In this document: positions 15,683-23,097 of the stretch, piece after piece | Layout of the letters: each line of letters opens with the position of its first letter | How positions within the stretch are numbered: position 1 is the first letter of the stretch | DNA from: Pseudolysinimonas_A sp039912695 | GTDB lineage: Bacteria > Actinomycetota > Actinomycetes > Actinomycetales > Microbacteriaceae | NCBI RefSeq assembly: GCF_039912695.1 | Contig: NZ_JBDSPJ010000015.1 | Coordinates: 1-39,654 of the forward strand | Direction: 5' to 3' | Length of the DNA stretch: 39,654 nt | Notes under the pieces: model-generated | Databases searched by the model: none | Told to the model about the DNA's origin: nothing | The model's input: only the letters and a program-made list of their open reading frames with translations | Position numbers and translations under genes: made by a program

Positions 15683-17053
15683 ATGAGCACCGAGACCCGC
15701 TCTCGCTCCCGGAGCACGCACGCGACCCGTACGTCGTCGCGGACGCGCACCGGCACTGTCACCCGGTACACGCTCACGCGCACCGGGCTGGCCGTCGGCG
15801 TGAACCGGGGTCGGCGGTTGCTGCGTCGCACGCGAGCGGCAGCGGTCACCGCGACCGACTGGCTGCGCACCACGGTCACCCCGGCCGGGTGGCTGCTGGT
15901 CGCTGTCGCCATCGCAGGAGTGGTCGGCGGCCTGACGTTCGGGCTCGTCGAGGGGTGGGTCGTCGCGATGATCGCCGTCGTGATGTTGGTGCTGAGCGTT
16001 CCGTTCCTGCTCGGCGCCCACGACTATGGCGTGCATCTCGAATTGACGAAGGACCGCGTCGTCGCCGGGTCCGAGGTCATCGGCAGTCTGGATATTGTCA
16101 ACCGCTCGTCGCGCGTGGCCCTCCCGGGTGTCGTCGACATCCCGGTCGGGTTGGGACTGGTCGAGGTGCACGTCCCGCTGTTGCGCGGAGGAGCCGGCCA
16201 CCGTGAACGGCTGTCCATCTCCGCACCGCGACGCGGAGTGATTCAGGTCGGCCCGATGACGATCGGCCGCGGTGACCCGGTCGGCATCCTGCGCCGTGAG
16301 CATGCCTGGCCGGGCAGCCAGCAGATCTTCGTGCACCCGGTTACGGTCGCGATTCCGAGTACGAGTGCGGGCCTGGTTCGCGACCTCGAGGGTGCCCCGA
16401 CGAGTGACATTGTCGACTCCGATCTCTCGTTTCACGCGATCCGTCAGTACGTCAGCGGCGACTCTTATCGCCACGTGCACTGGAAGTCGACGGCGAAGAC
16501 CGGGCAACTGATGGTGCGTCAGTACGAAGAGACCCGGCACTCGCGAATCGCGATCGTGCTCGATCTGGAGACCACGGCCTACACCGATGACGACGAGTTC
16601 GAGATGTCGGTGAGCGCGGCCGCCTCGCTGGGTGTGCAGGGTGTGCGCGATGGACGTGACGTGCTCGTTGCCGCCAGCGCCGACATCCCGGACTATTCGC
16701 GGGACGTCGTTCGGTCGATCCAGACGCTGTCAACGTTCAGCACGAAGAATCTGCTCGACGGTTTTGCCGGGGTCGAGAACAGCGACAACGCGATGCCTCT
16801 CGAGCTGGTCAGTCGGCTCACTGTGCAATCGTTCCCGGAACTCTCGATTGCGTTTCTGGTGACCGGCTCGCAGGTCGACCTCACGCGGCTCCGCGCGGCG
16901 GCGTTCGCCTTCCCGCCGCAGGTTGCCGTGGTCGCGGTGCGCTCCGAACCGGGGGCGGAGCCGACTCTGCGGTCGGCGAAAGAACTCTCGGTGCTCACGA
17001 TCGGCACCCTCAACGACCTGAAGAACATGATGGCCCGGGGAGCGGTGCGATGA
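15683..17053 (+). CDS. DUF58 membrane protein
   Basis: A 456-residue protein with a basic Arg/Thr-rich N-terminus (about 60 residues), two closely spaced membrane helices at about 66-111 and a cytoplasmic remainder. The DUF58 signature is at about residues 258-282: SGDSYRHVHWKSTAKTG followed by LMVRQYEE, then a vWA-like strand IAIVLDLE. DUF58 proteins pair with MoxR ATPases and are often described as vWA-like adaptors. Residues 20-60 (RTSSRTRTGTVTRYTLTRTG) are rich in Thr and Arg and could be kinase targets, which is speculation. The stop overlaps the next start as ATGA at 17050. Family call is firm; the molecular role is not established. Confidence 0.93.
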   Translation: MSTETRSRSRSTHATRTSSRTRTGTVTRYTLTRTGLAVGVNRGRRLLRRTRAAAVTATDWLRTTVTPAGWLLVAVAIAGVVGGLTFGLVEGWVVAMIAVVMLVLSVPFLLGAHDYGVHLELTKDRVVAGSEVIGSLDIVNRSSRVALPGVVDIPVGLGLVEVHVPLLRGGAGHRERLSISAPRRGVIQVGPMTIGRGDPVGILRREHAWPGSQQIFVHPVTVAIPSTSAGLVRDLEGAPTSDIVDSDLSFHAIRQYVSGDSYRHVHWKSTAKTGQLMVRQYEETRHSRIAIVLDLETTAYTDDDEFEMSVSAAASLGVQGVRDGRDVLVAASADIPDYSRDVVRSIQTLSTFSTKNLLDGFAGVENSDNAMPLELVSRLTVQSFPELSIAFLVTGSQVDLTRLRAAAFAFPPQVAVVAVRSEPGAEPTLRSAKELSVLTIGTLNDLKNMMARGAVR

Positions 17054-17070
17054 GTGGCGGTGCGATGAGT
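17042..17070 (+). repeat. Direct repeat (14 bp, period 15) covering two possible starts of the next gene
   Basis: GCGGTGCGATGAGT occurs at 17042-17055 and again at 17057-17070. Each copy supplies an in-frame ATGA start (17050 and 17065). The first overlaps the DUF58 stop. The duplication adds five residues (MSGGA) to the downstream protein and gives it two alternative initiation sites. Confidence 0.85.
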
Positions 17071-19590
17071 CTTGGCGCCAAGCTGCCCGCCGCGACCCGG
17101 CCCGCCGCAGCCTCAGCTCGCCCGCTCGGGAGCCTGCTGGTGTGGGGACTGGGCTACCTCGTGGTCGGGGTGGCTCTGGCGACAGCATCCGCGTGGGAGG
17201 TGTACCGCACTCCCCTTCTGGCGGTGGTTGCCGCTGTTGGCGCGGCCCTCGGGATCGGCGTGGTGCTTCTGGTGCGCGCGCTGCGATGGTCGAACTGGAT
17301 GATTCCGATCCTCGCCGCGGTCGGCTATCTGCTGTTGGTGGTGCCGGTTGCGATCCCCTCGGCACTGGGAACGCCGGTTTCGGTCGTCCGCGGCGTGCGG
17401 GACGGCGTCGTGGGAATCGTCGTCGGCTGGAAGCAACTTCTGACCCTCAGCCTCCCGCTCGGTGCCTACCAAGCGGTGCTCGTGCCGTTTTTCGTGCTCA
17501 TCGTGGTGGGCACGACGCTTGCCGCCTTCCTGATCGTTCGCGATGGCCGCGGGTCGGCAACTGCCGCCGGGATTGTGGTCGCCATGGCGTGCTTCGGCAT
17601 CGTGTTCGGCGCGAGCGATACCGGTGCCGCAGCAGCGGTCGGCGACTTCCGGCTCCCGGCCGTGCGCGAGGTACTGCTCGGAGTGCTCGTCGTCGTGGCA
17701 TCCGTGGTCTGGTTGGTCGGTCGAGCCCGGCTCCGTCGAGCGGCGGCGCTGCGTCTCGCGCAGGCAACCTCGTCGTCGGTGCGTCAATTCGCCGAGACCT
17801 TCGCCCTGCGCCTTCGCCGATGGATCGCGGCGGTCCTGCTCGTCGCAGTGGCTCTCGGTGCCGGCGTTGCGATTGCGCCGATTGCGCAGGGGCTGGTGCC
17901 ACGGCAGGCGTTGCGTGACGCGGTCGATCCGCTGCTCATCCTGCGTCAGCAACCGAGCCCACTCAGCGCATACCGCAGCTCGTTTACCGATGTCGGCCTC
18001 AACTCCGAGTTGTTTTCGATCTCCGGGGCGACGGGCGTCGATCGCATCCGGCTGGCAACCCTCGACGCCTACACCGGCGACGCCTTCGAGGTCGGAGTGG
18101 GTCGAGGCGGAGTCCGTTTCGTGCGCCTCCCCGGGGGCACGCCGGCCGCAGGACCCGCCGTAACCATCCAGATCGGCGAGGGCTATCACGGCATCTGGCT
18201 TCCGGTGCCCGGTGGCGTGACCTCCGCGCCCTCGTTCACCGGACCGCGCGCCGAAGCACTTTCCGGCGCCTTCTATCTGGATGCCGCGAGCGGCTCTGCG
18301 ATTGACGTCGCCACCGCGGGAACGGGTTACGGCCTGGTCGCGGGGGACAGGTACACGGTCGACGCAGGGGCGTCGGCTGCCCCTGCGGATTTCGCGAGCG
18401 AGAAGGGCGCCCAGGCTTCGGTTTCTGCCGACGACTACCCTCAGCTCGCCGCCTGGGTCGAGCACCAGAGCGTGACGCGCGACGGAGCCGGGTTGGCCGA
18501 GCTGATTTCGCGGCTGCGCGACCGCGGCTACCTGAGTCACTCCCTGACGGACGCCGCGGGTTCTGCCGCCTGGATCGCGACTCTGGGGTCAACCGGGTCG
18601 TACACCTTTCTCAGCAGCCCGTCGGGGCATTCGGCCTCCCGAATCGAGGGCCTCTTCGCTGACCTCAACGTTCAAGAGCAACGCGCAGGATCGGATGCCA
18701 ACGGCGGTTCGCTGGTGGCTGCGGTCGGCGACGACGAGCAGTTCTCGGTCGCCGTCGCCCTGATCGCGCGCTACCTCGGGTTCAACTCGCGGGTCGTCCT
18801 CGGCGTGCGCACGGTTGCCGACCCGGCCGACCCCGGCATCCCGTTTTGCACCGAGGTGTGCACCGGCGCCGACCTGAGCGCCTGGGTTGAGGTCGGGTCG
18901 CCGACCGGAGGCTGGACGGCGTTTGACGTCACCCCGCAGCACGACATTTCGCCGATCACGATCACCGACGGTGAGAAGTTGCCCGAGAATCCGACGGTTC
19001 CCGATCAGCCGGCGAGTGACCCGCTCGATCCGCCTCAGGCACAGCGCGACGACTCGAACGCAGCGAGTACCGAACAACCGCCCGTGCCCGGCTGGTGGGA
19101 TGTCGTGGTGCCGGTGCTGCGAGTGGTGGGCATTTCGGCTCTCGCGCTGCTGTTGCTCGTGCTGCCTGCTCTCGTGCTGGCGGTGGCCAAGGTGGTGCGT
19201 CGGCGCTCGCTGCGCGAGGCGGCACAGCCGGAGGTCAGCATGGTCGGAGCCTGGAGCGAACTCGTCGCGGGATACCTCGACGCCGGGCTCGGACTCCCCA
19301 TCCGCGGCAGCCGCGCCGCAATTGCGGAGGCCGTCGGCCGTCCCCGCGCCCTGGAACTTGCGACCGCTGTCGATCGAGCTGTGTTTGCGGAACATCCGCC
19401 CGAGCGCGACGCCAGCCGCACGTCGTGGGACCTCGTCGACGACGAGCGCCGAGACCTCTCCGCCGGGATGCCGCTGCACCGCCGCATCCTCGCCGCGATC
19501 GCCCCGGCCTCCCTGCTGCGTGACCTCGGTGCATCACGCGAGCTGGTGCTGCGGTTCGTCCCTTCGCTGCGAAAGGTGGGGCGGCCGTGA
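17050..19590 (+). CDS. Transglutaminase-fold membrane protein, probably catalytically inactive
   Basis: An 846-residue protein with about seven N-terminal membrane helices (residues 25-300), a large external domain, a further helix near 690-720 and a cytoplasmic tail of about 125 residues. The external domain contains a transglutaminase-like core (about 555-630). The family's catalytic Cys, His and Asp sit in GxCxxFA, HAWVEV and FDxTP contexts. Here they read GDDEQFSVA with Asp562 at the Cys position, SAWVEV with Ser610 at the His position, and FDVTP with Asp626 kept. With Cys and His both lost, cysteine chemistry is not expected. Two Cys nearby (FCTEVC, about 600-604) may form a disulfide. 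The start is 17050 (ATGA overlap) or 17065. In PFNA-type clusters this is the tgm gene. A scaffolding or peptide-binding role is inference. Confidence 0.9.
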   Translation: MSGGAMSLGAKLPAATRPAAASARPLGSLLVWGLGYLVVGVALATASAWEVYRTPLLAVVAAVGAALGIGVVLLVRALRWSNWMIPILAAVGYLLLVVPVAIPSALGTPVSVVRGVRDGVVGIVVGWKQLLTLSLPLGAYQAVLVPFFVLIVVGTTLAAFLIVRDGRGSATAAGIVVAMACFGIVFGASDTGAAAAVGDFRLPAVREVLLGVLVVVASVVWLVGRARLRRAAALRLAQATSSSVRQFAETFALRLRRWIAAVLLVAVALGAGVAIAPIAQGLVPRQALRDAVDPLLILRQQPSPLSAYRSSFTDVGLNSELFSISGATGVDRIRLATLDAYTGDAFEVGVGRGGVRFVRLPGGTPAAGPAVTIQIGEGYHGIWLPVPGGVTSAPSFTGPRAEALSGAFYLDAASGSAIDVATAGTGYGLVAGDRYTVDAGASAAPADFASEKGAQASVSADDYPQLAAWVEHQSVTRDGAGLAELISRLRDRGYLSHSLTDAAGSAAWIATLGSTGSYTFLSSPSGHSASRIEGLFADLNVQEQRAGSDANGGSLVAAVGDDEQFSVAVALIARYLGFNSRVVLGVRTVADPADPGIPFCTEVCTGADLSAWVEVGSPTGGWTAFDVTPQHDISPITITDGEKLPENPTVPDQPASDPLDPPQAQRDDSNAASTEQPPVPGWWDVVVPVLRVVGISALALLLLVLPALVLAVAKVVRRRSLREAAQPEVSMVGAWSELVAGYLDAGLGLPIRGSRAAIAEAVGRPRALELATAVDRAVFAEHPPERDASRTSWDLVDDERRDLSAGMPLHRRILAAIAPASLLRDLGASRELVLRFVPSLRKVGRP

Positions 19591-20837
19591 CCGATTCCGC
19601 GCAGGCCGTCCTCATCATCGTCGGGCTGGTGTTCCTGCTCCTCGCCGCGGGCTGGTACCTCTGGTACGCCGCGATGCTGTCGCGCGTGTTTGCTCGCCTC
19701 GGCGCCGAAAGCTGGAAGGCGTGGGTGCCCTTTCTCAACGAGGCGGAGATTTTTCGACTCGGCGGTGTTGCCCCGTCGTCGGCGGTGTTCTACGTCATCC
19801 CGATTGCGCAGTTCTATGCGCTGTATCTGAAGGCGCAGGCGACCTCGCGGATCAACGCGCATTTCGGCCGGGGCAGCGATCTCACGGTGCTCGCAATCCT
19901 GCTCCCGCCGATTTGGGCGACGATCCTCGCTCGCGGCGCCTCGGCCGACACCTCGACGATGCAGCAGCGGATCGCCAACTCGGTGGAGTCCGCGCCCAGC
20001 GACAGCGCAGCCGCCCTCCGCGGCCCCGGTTACGCTGACGAGGTGAGCAGTCCTCCGCCTCCGCCGCCGCCCCCGGCGCCCGTCCCGCCCGCACCCGTCG
20101 TGTCCGCGCCCGTGCCGCCCGCACCCCCGGCTCCTCCGGCACCCCCTGCCCCTCCGGCACCGCCCGCGCCCCCGCCGGTAGTCCTGGCACCTCCGGCGCC
20201 GACGATGCCCCCGTCACTCGCGGCCGCCTTCGGCACTCCGGTCTCAGCCCCGCCGCCGATGGTGATCGCCCCGCCGCCCGCGCCCGTTGCGCCGACTCTG
20301 CTCCCGCCGCCACCCACGCTGCTCCCGCCGCCTCCTGCACCGCTGCCGCCTGTGCCGGTGCCGATTCCTGTGCCGGAGCCAACTCCCGCCGCGGTCGCCC
20401 CGGTGCCCGAACCCGAGCTCGTCGCGGCCGATCAGGGTGCCGACGACAACGACGACGACGCCGATGAAAGTACCGTCGTCGTCGACCGTCGACCGGTCGT
20501 TCCCTGGCGGTTGATGGTCGACGACGGACCGACCTTCCGCCTGCAACGCACCTCGATCGTGCTCGGCCGCAAACCTGACGGTGCCGACCCCGCCGCGCAG
20601 CAGATCGCGATCCCCGACGTCACGCGCACGCTCTCGAAAGTGCACGCGCGCCTCGACCTCGGCGAAGGGCAGTGGACCATCACCGACCTGAACGCCACGA
20701 ACGGCGTCATCGTGATCGGCCAGGATGGCAGCGAACGGTTGCTCGACGCGGGCACCTCGTCGCCGCTGACCGAGCGTTTCGTGCTGGGCAAGGTCGGCAT
20801 GCGCGTCGTCTTCGGCGAGGGGGATGCGCCGCGGTGA
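19587..20837 (+). CDS. DUF5684-polyproline-FHA protein
   Basis: A 416-residue protein starting at a GTG that overlaps the previous stop (GTGA). Residues 5-115 form hydrophobic segments matching DUF5684-like membrane regions (VFARLGAESWKAWVPFLNEA is typical). Residues 155-285 are a Pro/Ala/Val low-complexity stretch including a run of eight prolines. A C-terminal FHA domain (about 313-416) has Gly327-Arg328, Ser350 and His353 in SKVH, and Asn372-Gly, so phosphothreonine binding should be intact. Just before it, residues 293-302 read DDESTVVVDR-like sequence with Thr296, matching a motif repeated seven times in the protein encoded at 21660. The layout recalls GarA/OdhI, where a phosphorylated Thr in a short N-terminal tail docks on the same protein's FHA domain. 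That comparison is inference. Confidence 0.9.
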   Translation: MTDSAQAVLIIVGLVFLLLAAGWYLWYAAMLSRVFARLGAESWKAWVPFLNEAEIFRLGGVAPSSAVFYVIPIAQFYALYLKAQATSRINAHFGRGSDLTVLAILLPPIWATILARGASADTSTMQQRIANSVESAPSDSAAALRGPGYADEVSSPPPPPPPPAPVPPAPVVSAPVPPAPPAPPAPPAPPAPPAPPPVVLAPPAPTMPPSLAAAFGTPVSAPPPMVIAPPPAPVAPTLLPPPPTLLPPPPAPLPPVPVPIPVPEPTPAAVAPVPEPELVAADQGADDNDDDADESTVVVDRRPVVPWRLMVDDGPTFRLQRTSIVLGRKPDGADPAAQQIAIPDVTRTLSKVHARLDLGEGQWTITDLNATNGVIVIGQDGSERLLDAGTSSPLTERFVLGKVGMRVVFGEGDAPR

Positions 20838-21649
20838 GTGACGGCGACGCCATCAAACTCGCGGTCGCGGCCGTGACCGACCCAGGGCTCAAACGCGAGA
20901 TCAACGAGGACTCTTATCTCGCCGAATCTCCGGTGTTCCTTGTGGCCGACGGCATGGGCGGCTATGAGGCCGGCGACCGGGCGAGTGCTGCCGTCGTGGC
21001 GGCATTCACGAAGCTGGCGGGACGCGACTTTGCCGAGCTGACTGACATCCGGGATGCCCTGCTTGCCGCCGATGACGGGGTGGCGGCGGTCGCGGGCGAG
21101 ACCACGCGTGGCGCGGGCAGCACGGTCTCCGGGCTCGCCCTCGTGAAGCAGGATGGCATCCCGTGCTGGTTGGTTTTCAATGTGGGCGATTCCCGCGTCT
21201 ACCGGCACATGGGCGCGGAATTGACCCAACTGACGACGGATCATTCGCTCGGGCAAGAGCTCATCGAACGTGGTGAACTGCGCCGCGAAGACCTCCAGAC
21301 CTTCCCGAATCGCAACGTCATCACGCGCGCGATCGGCGCCGCCGACAGCATGGCCGACAGCTGGCTGGTGCCCCTGATCAACGGCGAGCGAATGCTGGTC
21401 TGCTCCGACGGGTTGCATTCCGAACTCGACGACGAGAGCATCCGGGCCGTGCTCACGATGAGCGGGCGTCCCGAGACGGCGGCTCAAGCCTTAGTCGACC
21501 GCGCGAAGCAGCACGGCGGCCGTGACAACATCTCGATCATCGTTCTCGACGTGCTCTCCGGCGGCCGTGACGCTGGCTCCGACTCGATGACCGGCAGTTC
21601 CCTCACCGGGGCACCGGTTGAGGCCGACGCCGACACGATTCCGGTTTAG
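20834..21649 (+). CDS. PP2C-family Ser/Thr protein phosphatase
   Basis: A 271-residue soluble PPM/PP2C phosphatase, presumed to reverse the action of the kinase at 7502. Motifs in order: NEDSY (24-28), metal-binding VADGMGG with Asp39-Gly40, NVGDSRVYR, TTDHSLGQELIERGEL, NVITRAIG, LVCSDGLHSELDD and the closing GGRDNISIIVLDV. All metal-ligand Asp residues are present, so activity is expected. The GTG at 20834 overlaps the preceding stop (GTGA). The frame is open further upstream, but that extension lies inside the FHA gene, is Arg-rich and has no phosphatase homology. The protein lacks a membrane helix. It is the last gene of the tightly overlapped run. The position matches prpC of the bifidobacterial PFNA cluster. 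Confidence 0.96.
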   Translation: MSDGDAIKLAVAAVTDPGLKREINEDSYLAESPVFLVADGMGGYEAGDRASAAVVAAFTKLAGRDFAELTDIRDALLAADDGVAAVAGETTRGAGSTVSGLALVKQDGIPCWLVFNVGDSRVYRHMGAELTQLTTDHSLGQELIERGELRREDLQTFPNRNVITRAIGAADSMADSWLVPLINGERMLVCSDGLHSELDDESIRAVLTMSGRPETAAQALVDRAKQHGGRDNISIIVLDVLSGGRDAGSDSMTGSSLTGAPVEADADTIPV

Positions 21650-21652
21650 GCT
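21647..21652 (+). promoter_or_regulatory. -10 element of a second probable leaderless promoter
   Basis: TAGGCT (TAnnnT) includes the phosphatase stop codon TAG and ends 7 nt before the ATG at 21660. This is the same geometry and nearly the same sequence as TAGCCT at 6445. No ribosome binding site lies in the 7-nt gap, consistent with a leaderless transcript. Confidence 0.55.
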
Positions 21653-21659
21653 CCACGCG

Positions 21660-22337
21660 ATGACAGCCGACGACGCAAAGCCGCCCGCTTCGGGCGACGA
21701 CCGCGAGGGCACGGTCGTGGTCGCGCGCGAACCCGAAGAGTCGACGGTCGTCGTGGATCGCGATCCGGTCGAGTCGACAATCGTCGTGGATCGCGCACCG
21801 GTCGAGTCGACCGTTGTGGTGGATCGCGCACCCGCCCCCGCGGCTGACCCCGCCGTTGACCCTGACCCCGACCCCGCGGCTGACCGCACGGTGGTGGTTG
21901 CGCGCGACGAGTCGACGGTCGTCGTCGAACGGGATTCCGACAGAACTGTCGCCGTCCATCGCGAGCCTGACGCACCGTCGGGCGACGTCGCGGCCCCCGG
22001 CAACCGGGTGACCTCGGCGCTTCCTCCCGCGATCGGGAGCGGACGCCGACGACGCGGGATGACGATGCCTCCGGTTGCGCCGGGCTTCGGTCGCGGGGCG
22101 ATCGACGCGGTCGGGCCCGGTGCTGTCGCGACCTACGAACCGCGGGCGATCCCGGCGCCGCCGGTCGTGCCCGAACTGCTTCCCGGCACCGCCGCCACCC
22201 GCGTCGAGTCGCCCGCGCTTCCGTCGGTGCGCCGTCGTACCCGCACCCTGGGAGCTGCAACTTTCGCGATCTTTGGCATGGCCTGCGTGGTGTCGATCGC
22301 GGGGTTGATTGCGCTCGCCATCTTCGTCTTCGGGTAG
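21660..22337 (+). CDS. Tail-anchored protein with seven T-V-V-V-x-R motifs, function unknown
   Basis: A 225-residue protein I cannot assign to a named family. Residues 16-102 contain seven copies of a motif x-T-[VI]-[VA]-V-x-R, with Thr at 18, 29, 40, 51, 77, 86 and 96. The best copies read ESTVVVDR and sit 11 residues apart. Residues 105-190 are a Pro/Gly/Ala-rich linker with GSGRRRRGM. A single membrane helix (about 197-225) ends the protein, so the repeats should be cytoplasmic. The same motif occurs once in the FHA protein at 19587. With a kinase, a phosphatase and two FHA proteins just upstream, a multi-site phosphothreonine scaffold is a reasonable hypothesis but unproven. The start is set by the leaderless promoter; an upstream in-frame ATG at 21618 lies within the phosphatase gene and is unlikely. 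Confidence 0.8.
   Translation: MTADDAKPPASGDDREGTVVVAREPEESTVVVDRDPVESTIVVDRAPVESTVVVDRAPAPAADPAVDPDPDPAADRTVVVARDESTVVVERDSDRTVAVHREPDAPSGDVAAPGNRVTSALPPAIGSGRRRRGMTMPPVAPGFGRGAIDAVGPGAVATYEPRAIPAPPVVPELLPGTAATRVESPALPSVRRRTRTLGAATFAIFGMACVVSIAGLIALAIFVFG
21708..21962 (+). repeat. Region encoding seven imperfect T-V-V-V-x-R repeats
   Basis: The DNA repeats mainly as units of about 33 bp around CGAGTCGACGGTCGTCGTGG-like sequence in the first half, then with irregular spacing (Thr codons 26, 9 and 10 codons apart). The repeats are degenerate at DNA level but tightly constrained at the Thr-Val-x-Val positions of the protein. Confidence 0.8.
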
Positions 22338-22351
22338 CCGCGCGAGAGCCA

Positions 22352-22375
22352 TAAGCTGGCCGCAGACGAGAGGAG
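22352..22375 (+). promoter_or_regulatory. Putative -10 (TAAGCT) and ribosome binding site for the gene at 22381
   Basis: TAAGCT at 22352-22357 fits TAnnnT and would start transcription near 22364. AGGAG at 22371-22375 lies 5 nt before the ATG at 22381 and decides that start. The -35 region is not recognisable. Confidence 0.4.
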
Positions 22376-22380
22376 CCGAG

Positions 22381-23097
22381 ATGGCTCAGGCGAACGACGA
22401 AACCCAGGCGACCACGGCGGGAGACTCCGACGAGATCATCGTCGAAGAGGCACCCACCGAAGAGTCGGCTACCGCGACGGCGACTCTCACCGACGAGAAG
22501 TCCGAATCGCCGCTGGCTGGTGAGCGGGTGGTCTATGTCGAGGGCCCCATCCACCCGAAGGAGTACAGCAACCGCGTCGTCGGATCGCTGCTGGCGTTGG
22601 TTGGCACCGTGCTGTTCGCGATCATCTACGCCGCGGTCGGTGCACTCATCATCGCGACCGGATGGTTCCAGACCTTCCGTCAGGCGACGTTCGGCACGTT
22701 CATCCAGGACTCGGCATTCTGGGTCCCCGTCCTGTTCTTCGCGATCGGTTTCGTGCTCGTCGTGCTCCTTCTCAACCGCGCAGGATGGTGGCTTCACGTC
22801 GTCGGCAGCCTGCTCGTTGCGATCATCGTCTACTTCGGTTCCATCGGCGTGCTCCTGCTCCTCACCGGGATTGCGGGAACCCCGGCCACGTTCGCCACCC
22901 TGGCCACCCAACCGTTCACGGTTGCCGCCGCGCTGGTCGCGCGCGAGGTGTCGATCTGGGTTGGCTTCCTGATCGCCGCGCGCGGCACGAAGGTCAAGGC
23001 CCGCAACAAGGCAGCACGCGACGAGTTCGACACCGAGCAGGCCGAGAGGGCTTCCGGAAAGAAGGCATCCGATGGAGCGGCCCCCGCTCAGGCGTAG
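22381..23097 (+). CDS. Conserved-looking membrane protein, function unknown
   Basis: A 238-residue protein of no recognised family. An acidic, Thr/Glu-rich cytoplasmic tail (residues 1-55, for example DEIIVEEAPTEESATATATL) is followed by VVYVEGPIHPKEYSNR and four membrane helices at about 62-90, 108-130, 135-160 and 170-200. The C-terminus is charged (KVKARNKAARDEFDTEQAER). The ATG at 22381 follows AGGAG at good spacing. The gene overlaps the next by 26 bp, so the two are probably translated together. The Thr-rich acidic tail could be a kinase substrate given the neighbourhood, but nothing in the sequence proves this. Confidence 0.8.
   Translation: MAQANDETQATTAGDSDEIIVEEAPTEESATATATLTDEKSESPLAGERVVYVEGPIHPKEYSNRVVGSLLALVGTVLFAIIYAAVGALIIATGWFQTFRQATFGTFIQDSAFWVPVLFFAIGFVLVVLLLNRAGWWLHVVGSLLVAIIVYFGSIGVLLLLTGIAGTPATFATLATQPFTVAAALVAREVSIWVGFLIAARGTKVKARNKAARDEFDTEQAERASGKKASDGAAPAQA

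Noticed and set aside
17113..18540. Minus-strand frame opposite the transglutaminase-fold gene
   Set aside because: Composition is Arg/His/Gln-rich without domains, while the plus strand shows membrane helices and a transglutaminase core.
21708..21962. Repeat array as a mobile or CRISPR element
   Set aside because: The repeats are coding and conserved at protein level; DNA copies are degenerate and in frame.
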